Assembly: GCA_000431335.1 (NCBI GenBank)
Contig: FR888019.1
Span: 1-36,562 of the forward strand
DNA from: Clostridium sp. CAG:343
GTDB taxonomy: Bacteria; Bacillota; Clostridia; TANB77; CAG-508
Length of the DNA stretch: 36,562 nucleotides
Direction: 5' to 3'
Shown here piece after piece: positions 31,795-36,562 of the stretch. The notes beneath the pieces are model-generated. The model was not told the DNA's origin. It saw only the letters and a list, made by a program, of their open reading frames with translations, and did no database searches. Positions within the stretch are counted from its first letter, which is position 1, and every line of letters begins with the position of its first letter. The position numbers were made by a program, and so were the translations under genes.

Positions 31795-33633
31795 TTATTC
31801 AACTGTAACTGATTTTGCTAAGTTTCTTGGTTTATCAACATCTAATCCCTTTTCTTTTGAAATGTAATAAGCTAGTAATTGTAAAGGTATTACAGATAAA
31901 ATAGGAGAGATAAAAGTATTAGTTTCCGGAATATGAATAACTGTATCAAACATTTTATCATCAATATTTTGATTAGTAACAACTAAAGTTTTTGCACCTC
32001 TAGTAATTACTTCTTGAATATTACTTACAGTTTTTTCTACTAAATTTTTATCTGTCATAATACTTATAACAGTAATATCATTTTCAATTAATGCAATTGG
32101 ACCATGTTTTAATTCACCAGCAGGGTAACTATCTGCATGAATATAAGAAATTTCTTTTAGTTTTAAAGCTGATTCTTTTGCAACTGTTTCATCAATACCT
32201 CTTCCTAAGAAGAAGACATCTTTTTCTTGGTAAATTCTATGCCCAAATTCTTTTATTTGCTCAGCACATTTTAAAGTTTCTTCAATTTTTGAAGGCAATT
32301 CTAAAATGTTGTTTTTTAGTTCTAAAATATTTTTATCAGTTAGTTCTAGTGTTTCAGCAAAATAAATAGCTAAAATAGCCAATAATACTACTTGAGAAGT
32401 ATAAGCTTTTGTAGAGGCAACAGCAATTTCTGGGCCAGCATGTGTATAAATAGAGTAATCAGCTTCTCTAGTAATAGAGCTACCAATAACGTTACTAATT
32501 GCTAATGTTTTTGCTCCTTTTTCTTTTGAAAGCTTTAAAGCAGCTATTGTATCAGCTGTTTCACCTGATTGAGAAATAAAAATACATAAAGTTTTTTCAT
32601 CAACGATAGGGTCTCTATATCTAAATTCAGAAGCAATGTCAACTTCTGTTGGTATTTTACAGATACGTTCTAACATATTTTTAGCTGCTAAACCTGCATG
32701 CATAGCAGTACCGCAAGCAACAAGATAAATTTTATTAAGACTTTTTAAATATTCTTTTGTGAATTTTAATTCATCAAATTCACATTTTGAACCTTCACCT
32801 AATTTGGCACCTATTGTTTCTCTAATTGCAGTTGGTTGTTCGTAAATTTCTTTTAACATATAATCTTCGAATCCATCTTTTTCTGCACTAGAAGCATTCC
32901 ATTCGATCGTTTGAATTTTTTTATCAATTGGATTTAAATTTTTATCATAGAATTTAGCATCGTCTCTTGATAAAACAACAAATTCTAAATCTTCTAATAG
33001 ATAAAATTCTCTTGTAAAAGAAAGAATAGCAGGTATATCAGAAGAAATGTAATTTTCTCCATTTCCTTTACCTATTACAAGAGGGCTGTCTTTTCTTACT
33101 ACTATCATATTATTAGGATCGTTTTTACAAATTATTTCTAAGGCGAAACTTCCTTTTAAGTCAGAACATGCATTTTTTACAGCTCTTAAGAATCTAAAAG
33201 AATCATTATTGTCGTCTTTAGAATAATAATAATGTATTAAATTAGGTATAATTTCAGTATCTGTCTGAGAATAAAATGTATAACCATTATTAATTAAAAA
33301 TTTTCTTAATTCATTATAGTTTTCAATAATTCCGTTATGAACAACACTAAATGTTTTTGAATTATCCATATGAGGATGAGAATTTTCTTTAGATGGTTTT
33401 CCATGAGTTGCCCATCTTGTATGAGCAATGCCAATTGTTCCTTCTAAATCATCAATTCCTGGTAAATTATTTAAATTTTTAACTCTTCCTTTATCTTTCA
33501 TTATTGAAAGACCATCTTTTTCAATTGTTGAAATACCAGCTGAGTCATATCCTCTGTATTCCAATCTTAAAAGTCCATTAATTAAAATAGGACTTGCTTT
33601 TTTTGTTCCTATGTAACCTACAATTCCACACAT
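31795..33633 (-). CDS. glmS: Glutamine-fructose-6-phosphate aminotransferase GlmS
   Basis: GlmS makes glucosamine-6-phosphate from fructose-6-phosphate and glutamine, the entry into cell-wall amino sugars. The N-terminal class II glutaminase domain starts with the nucleophile Cys2 (CGIVGYIG) and has HTRWATHG and HNGIIENY. Two SIS sugar domains follow from about residue 290 (VACGTAMHAGLAAKN; FISQSGETADT; STKAYTSQV), and the C-terminus ends in the conserved DKPRNLAKSVTVE. The length of 612 is normal. It is expressed behind a glmS ribozyme, so its mRNA is destroyed when the product is plentiful. glmM is not nearby. Confidence 0.98.
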   Translation of the reverse strand: MCGIVGYIGTKKASPILINGLLRLEYRGYDSAGISTIEKDGLSIMKDKGRVKNLNNLPGIDDLEGTIGIAHTRWATHGKPSKENSHPHMDNSKTFSVVHNGIIENYNELRKFLINNGYTFYSQTDTEIIPNLIHYYYSKDDNNDSFRFLRAVKNACSDLKGSFALEIICKNDPNNMIVVRKDSPLVIGKGNGENYISSDIPAILSFTREFYLLEDLEFVVLSRDDAKFYDKNLNPIDKKIQTIEWNASSAEKDGFEDYMLKEIYEQPTAIRETIGAKLGEGSKCEFDELKFTKEYLKSLNKIYLVACGTAMHAGLAAKNMLERICKIPTEVDIASEFRYRDPIVDEKTLCIFISQSGETADTIAALKLSKEKGAKTLAISNVIGSSITREADYSIYTHAGPEIAVASTKAYTSQVVLLAILAIYFAETLELTDKNILELKNNILELPSKIEETLKCAEQIKEFGHRIYQEKDVFFLGRGIDETVAKESALKLKEISYIHADSYPAGELKHGPIALIENDITVISIMTDKNLVEKTVSNIQEVITRGAKTLVVTNQNIDDKMFDTVIHIPETNTFISPILSVIPLQLLAYYISKEKGLDVDKPRNLAKSVTVE

Positions 33634-33719
33634 AGTAAATCCTCCTTATAAATATTAATTTTGGAATTGAAATGATGCAATAAAAGCTTAATTACATTAA
33701 TTTTTGTTACAATATTACT

Positions 33720-33835
33720 ATTGCTTTTTAGTTAATGTTATGACTTTAAGCTAAAGCCACTAAAGTATCCGCCGAAAAATTCGATAACTTTAGTCCTCGT
33801 CAACATTTTTTAAAATGTCCAGGCGCTTAATAAAT
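33720..33835 (-). ncRNA. glmS ribozyme (glucosamine-6-phosphate riboswitch)
   Basis: The minus strand carries the core blocks of the glmS ribozyme in order: AAGCGCCTGGAC at the cleavage site, GTTGACGAGGA, GTTATCGAA and TTCGGCGGATAC, with the flanking P3 and P4 helices (CTAAAG with CTTTAG, and GCTTT with AAAGC). Self-cleavage falls between the A and G of AAGCGCC, between 33827 and 33826, when glucosamine-6-phosphate is bound. Cleavage leaves a 5'-hydroxyl that triggers mRNA decay, giving feedback on glmS 90 bases downstream. Confidence 0.95.
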
Positions 33836-33883
33836 AAAATAACTCCTTTCATTTTATTTTGCACTTTTTCAATTTACTTTATT

Positions 33884-33912
33884 ATATTACCCCAAAAAAT
33901 AAAATGTGGCAA
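33884..33912 (-). promoter_or_regulatory. Possible promoter of the glmS transcript
   Basis: On the minus strand TTGCCA (33907-33912) and TAATAT (33884-33889) are 17 bases apart, upstream of the ribozyme. Confidence 0.45.
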
Positions 33913-33937
33913 GTATTTATCTAAAAAAATAAATAAC

Positions 33938-33966
33938 TTGAATAAAAATATGTTATAAGATATAAT
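33938..33966 (+). promoter_or_regulatory. Promoter of mtnN
   Basis: TTGAAT (33938-33943) and TATAAT (33961-33966) with a 17-base spacer, divergent from the glmS promoter. Confidence 0.65.
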
Positions 33967-33986
33967 GCAAATAATGAGGTGATTAT

Positions 33987-34685
33987 ATGAAAAAAATAGG
34001 AATTGTTATTGCTATGGAAGAAGAGTTTCAAGCAATAGAGAATAAAATAAAAGAGATAAAAGTTCATGAAGAAAAAGGACTAAAATTTTTTGAGGGAAAA
34101 ATAGGAGAAAAAGAATGTGTTATAGTAAAAAGTGGAGTAGGAAAGGTAAATGCAGCAAGAACAACACAAGCAATGATAGACAATTTTGATATAGAATATA
34201 TTATAAATATGGGAGCATCTGGAAGTATTGCTAATGATTTAAATATAGGAGATATAGTAATAGGAAAGTATGTAGTTCAACACGATTTTGATATTACAGC
34301 ATTTGGACATAACAAAGGATATATAACAGGTGTTGGAGAAAAAGTAGAATGTGATAAAAAATTAATTAAAACGTTAGAAGATGTCGCAAAAAATAATGGA
34401 AAATATAAAGTTAAATTAGGAATAGTAGTAACTGGAGATATTTTTTGTACAGACGAAATTATGAAAGAAAAAATACATACTAAATTTGATGCAGATGTAG
34501 TTGATATGGAATGTGCTGCAATAGCACAGGTTGCATATTTAAATAAAAAACCATTTGTAGTTGTAAGATGTATTTCAGATGCTCCAAATGGAGAAAACGC
34601 ATCAGTATTTGATGAAAATTTAGAAATGGCAGCGAATAGATGTGCAAAAATTATAACAGAATTTATGAATAATAATCTAAATTAA
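33987..34685 (+). CDS. mtnN: 5'-methylthioadenosine/S-adenosylhomocysteine nucleosidase
   Basis: This enzyme splits adenine from methylthioadenosine and S-adenosylhomocysteine, recycling methylation by-products. The 232-residue product starts KKIGIVIAMEEEFQAIENK and contains the binding block NMGASGSIANDLNIGDIVIG. The catalytic and ribose-binding region is VVDMECAAIAQVAYLNKKPF, with CISDAPNG near the end, whose Asp is the general acid. Length is normal. GAGGTGATT lies before the ATG at 33987. It is transcribed away from glmS with its own promoter. Confidence 0.96.
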   Translation: MKKIGIVIAMEEEFQAIENKIKEIKVHEEKGLKFFEGKIGEKECVIVKSGVGKVNAARTTQAMIDNFDIEYIINMGASGSIANDLNIGDIVIGKYVVQHDFDITAFGHNKGYITGVGEKVECDKKLIKTLEDVAKNNGKYKVKLGIVVTGDIFCTDEIMKEKIHTKFDADVVDMECAAIAQVAYLNKKPFVVVRCISDAPNGENASVFDENLEMAANRCAKIITEFMNNNLN

Positions 34686-34712
34686 ATTCACAAAAAATTT
34701 ACATTAAATTGC

Positions 34713-34742
34713 TTGTATAAAAAAGGTAAATTAGTATATAAT
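34713..34742 (+). promoter_or_regulatory. Promoter of the dehydrogenase gene
   Basis: TTGTAT (34713-34718) and TATAAT (34737-34742) with an 18-base spacer. The TTG here is also the upstream limit of the open frame, so translation cannot start there. Confidence 0.6.
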
Positions 34743-34769
34743 TTATATAAATTGAAAGGAGTGATTTTT

Positions 34770-35846
34770 ATGGATAGAAAAATCAAAGTAGCTCAATATG
34801 GAACAGGAAAGATGAGTGTGTACACAATGAGATATGTATATGAAAAAGGTGCTGAAATAGTTGGAGCTGTTGATGTAAATCCAGCAGTCATAGGAAAAGA
34901 CATTGGAGAAATTATAGGAACAGAAAATAAAGGAGTAAAAGTTGTTTCACTAGAAGAAGCGGAAAAAATGTTAACAGAGACTAAGCCTGACATAGTTATT
35001 GTAACAACAATGAGTTTAATAAAAGATGTAGAGGATGCTTTAATGTTATGTGCAAAATTAGGAATAAATGCAATAACAACTTGTGAAGAAGCATTTTACC
35101 CAATGAACTCAAATCCAGGAGTAACAACAAAAATAGATGAAATGGCTAAAAAGACAGGATGTACAATTACAGGAAGCGGTTATCAAGATATATATTGGGG
35201 ACAATTAATTTCAAGTATAGCGGGTTCAACACAAACAATTAAAAAGATAAAAGGAAGCTCAAGTTATAATGTAGAAGATTATGGAATAGCATTAGCAAAA
35301 GCACATGGAGCAGGATTAACACTAGAAGAATTTGATAGCCAAGTAGCATCTGTAGATAGAATTTCAGATGAAGAAAGAAAATCAATGATAGACAAAGGAG
35401 AATACCTACCATCTTATATGTGGAATGTAAATGGATGGTTATGTGATAAACTAGGATTAACTGTAAAATCACAAACTCAAAAAACAGTACCACAAACACA
35501 TTCAGAAGATATATATTCAAGTACATTAGGAATGACAGTAAAAGCAGGAGATGCAACAGGAATGAGTGCTGTTGTTACAACAGAAACAGAAGAAGGAATA
35601 ACAATTGAAAGTGAATGTATAGGAAAAGTATATTCAAAAGACGACTTTGACAAAAACGAATGGACAATTATAGGAGAACCAGAAACAACATTAGTAATAA
35701 ATAAACCAGCTACAGTAGAGCTTACATGTGCGAGTATAGTAAATAGAATACCAGATGTAATAAACTCAAAACCAGGATATGTACCAACAGAAGAAATGGG
35801 AGACTTATATTATAGAGTTAAACCACTAAATGAATACGTAAAATGA
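34770..35846 (+). CDS. 2,4-diaminopentanoate dehydrogenase-like oxidoreductase
   Basis: A 358-residue NAD(P)-dependent oxidoreductase built like dihydrodipicolinate reductase and 2,4-diaminopentanoate dehydrogenase. The N-terminal Rossmann fold has VAQYGTGKMSVYTMRYVYEK as the nucleotide-binding turn and GAVDVNPAVIGKDIG after the second strand. PDIVIVTTMSLIKDVEDAL follows, and then a substrate domain with ITGSGYQDIYWG. The family member from ornithine fermentation oxidises 2,4-diaminopentanoate, but the other genes of that pathway are not in the window, so the substrate is uncertain. GAAAGGAG sets the start at 34770. A terminator follows. Confidence 0.75.
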   Translation: MDRKIKVAQYGTGKMSVYTMRYVYEKGAEIVGAVDVNPAVIGKDIGEIIGTENKGVKVVSLEEAEKMLTETKPDIVIVTTMSLIKDVEDALMLCAKLGINAITTCEEAFYPMNSNPGVTTKIDEMAKKTGCTITGSGYQDIYWGQLISSIAGSTQTIKKIKGSSSYNVEDYGIALAKAHGAGLTLEEFDSQVASVDRISDEERKSMIDKGEYLPSYMWNVNGWLCDKLGLTVKSQTQKTVPQTHSEDIYSSTLGMTVKAGDATGMSAVVTTETEEGITIESECIGKVYSKDDFDKNEWTIIGEPETTLVINKPATVELTCASIVNRIPDVINSKPGYVPTEEMGDLYYRVKPLNEYVK

Positions 35847-35849
35847 GAC

Positions 35850-35876
35850 ATAGGGGACAGGTCAAAAATGTCCTAT
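35850..35876. repeat. REP-like imperfect palindrome
   Basis: ATAGGGGACA ... TGTCCTAT forms a hairpin with a two-base bulge around GGTCAAAAA. Motifs of the type GGGACAGGTCAAAAATGTCC occur as dispersed palindromes in some Clostridia. Only one copy is seen here. Confidence 0.4.
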
Positions 35877-35938
35877 AAAATGTAGAAAAATGTCGAAAAT
35901 ACAAATTAATTATATAAATTTTGCAAATGAACATTTAT

Positions 35939-35984
35939 AAAAATCAAGTAGAGCTTACAAAAACTGTAAAACTACTTGATTTTT
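35939..35984 (+). terminator. Terminator of the dehydrogenase gene
   Basis: A perfect 13-bp stem (35939-35951 with 35972-35984), with an inner TTACA/TGTAA helix, runs into T residues. Confidence 0.75.
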
Positions 35985-36004
35985 TAGTATTATTATGTTA
36001 AAAT
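35976..36004 (+). promoter_or_regulatory. Promoter embedded in the preceding terminator
   Basis: TTGATT (35976-35981) lies in the right arm of the terminator, and TAAAAT (35999-36004) follows after 17 bases. Confidence 0.5.
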
Positions 36005-36068
36005 AAAAATGAATTTGTTTAATATGTATAAGAGAGGAGAGAACTTAAAGGAAACTTTAAGGATAGAT

Positions 36069-36365
36069 ATGACAAAGATAAGAGAAAAAAATACTAATTG
36101 GTATGCAACAATATTAGGTTTTTTTAGAGATGAAGATACAGAAAATGAACAAGATAGTGGATACGAAGAATGGAAAAAAGAAAATGCAGATATTATAAAT
36201 TTAAAAGAAATAGCAAATCTAGAAAAGATGTTAGAGCATAAAGATAGAAATAAAAGTAAAAATAAAAGAAAAGAACAGAAAGAGAAAGTAATAAACCCTG
36301 AAGAAGTTGATATACAAAATTTGAGTACTACTAAAGGATATGAAGAAAAAAATAATGAACGGTAA
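36069..36365 (+). CDS. Small charged protein, unknown
   Basis: I do not recognise this protein. It is about 98 residues from the ATG at 36069, which has AAGGA five bases upstream. An open frame begins at 36009, but that is at the predicted transcription start, and an ATG at 36024 is also possible. Residues 1-50 contain TNWYATILGFFRDEDTENEQ. From about residue 60 the chain is almost entirely Lys, Glu, Asn and Arg, probably a charged helix or disordered tail. There are no membrane segments. It stands alone before a terminator and the tRNA. Confidence 0.6.
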   Translation: MTKIREKNTNWYATILGFFRDEDTENEQDSGYEEWKKENADIINLKEIANLEKMLEHKDRNKSKNKRKEQKEKVINPEEVDIQNLSTTKGYEEKNNER

Positions 36366-36381
36366 AGAAATTGGTGAGTAA

Positions 36382-36430
36382 ATACAAGAAATACAAGAAA
36401 TACAAGAAATTTAAATTTCTTGTATTTTTA
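36382..36430 (+). terminator. Terminator preceded by three 9-base tandem repeats
   Basis: ATACAAGAA occurs three times in tandem (36382, 36391, 36400). The third copy is the left arm of a palindromic hairpin (ATACAAGAAATT with AATTTCTTGTAT) followed by TTTTTAT. Confidence 0.7.
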
Positions 36431-36432
36431 TC

Positions 36433-36461
36433 TTGACAAATGGCAAAACTACAGTTATAAT
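36433..36461 (+). promoter_or_regulatory. Consensus promoter of the tRNA-Met gene
   Basis: Perfect TTGACA (36433-36438) and TATAAT (36456-36461) with a 17-base spacer. Confidence 0.85.
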
Positions 36462-36480
36462 AAGTAACGTTAATGATTAC

Positions 36481-36557
36481 GGCGAAGTAGCTCAGTTGGC
36501 TAGAGCATTCGGTTCATACCCGAAGGGTCATGTGTTCGAATCACATCTTCGCTACCA
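36481..36557 (+). tRNA. tRNA-Met (CAT), elongator type
   Basis: A 77-base cloverleaf with encoded CCA. The acceptor stem is GGCGAAG with CTTCGCT, closed by a G-U first pair. The D-arm is AGCTCAGTTGGCTAGAGC, and the anticodon stem TTCGG/CCGAA holds the loop TTCATAC. The T-arm contains GTTCGAATC. The paired first position speaks against initiator tRNA. CAT can also be tRNA-Ile2 if lysidine-modified, which is the main alternative. Confidence 0.95.
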
Positions 36558-36562
36558 TAAAT

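Overview
The window is very AT-rich, uses strong Shine-Dalgarno sites and near-consensus TTGACA-N17-TATAAT promoters, and carries endospore genes (a split spoIIID, yabG, yunB, bofA, a BofC-type gene and a SPOCS/LysM coat protein). This points to a spore-forming Firmicute of the class Clostridia, probably a low-GC gut-type lineage. The genus cannot be fixed from the sequence alone.

Bases 1-4700 are the right end of an integrated element. It carries a DUF6076 zinc protein and a divergent helix-turn-helix regulator with a small partner, then a type III toxin-antitoxin locus of CptIN type (two pseudoknot RNA repeats, an attenuator, and the endoribonuclease). It ends with a large serine recombinase. 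The recombinase ORF runs directly into the C-terminal part of spoIIID, beginning inside its helix-turn-helix. The element therefore sits inside the gene for the mother-cell regulator SpoIIID, much as skin elements sit in sigK. The 5' half of spoIIID and the left end of the element are outside the window.

Bases 4700-9050 hold a zinc-ribbon protein and the conserved sporulation cluster yabG-veg-SPOCS/LysM-yunB. Bases 9050-10870 carry plsC and the rplM-rpsI operon. Bases 10900-15450 carry an SH3/NlpC-P60 wall hydrolase, comEC and a BofC-type protein. Bases 15450-20900 (minus strand) carry clpC-pgsA and a beta-propeller protein with a DUF4190 membrane protein. Bases 21000-28400 hold an RsiV/PdaC-like membrane protein, htrA, a pilin-like protein, rnhB, a small membrane protein, cdaA, truA, a DUF2651 protein and a putative manganese exporter. 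Bases 28400-36562 hold an orphan VirD4/TraG-type ATPase, yaaL-bofA, glmS behind a glmS ribozyme, mtnN, a 2,4-diaminopentanoate dehydrogenase-like enzyme, a small charged protein and an elongator tRNA-Met.

The most unusual signal is at the codon level. yunB and comEC are each broken by a single extra C. In both, the zero frame reads CGG at the break and the +1 frame reads GGC or GGT (Gly), which restores the family sequence. Checking every CGG trinucleotide in the roughly 10,000 codons of the window, I found no other in-frame CGG. CGG may therefore be an unassigned or hungry codon at which ribosomes shift +1. Sequencing error or true gene decay remain alternatives.
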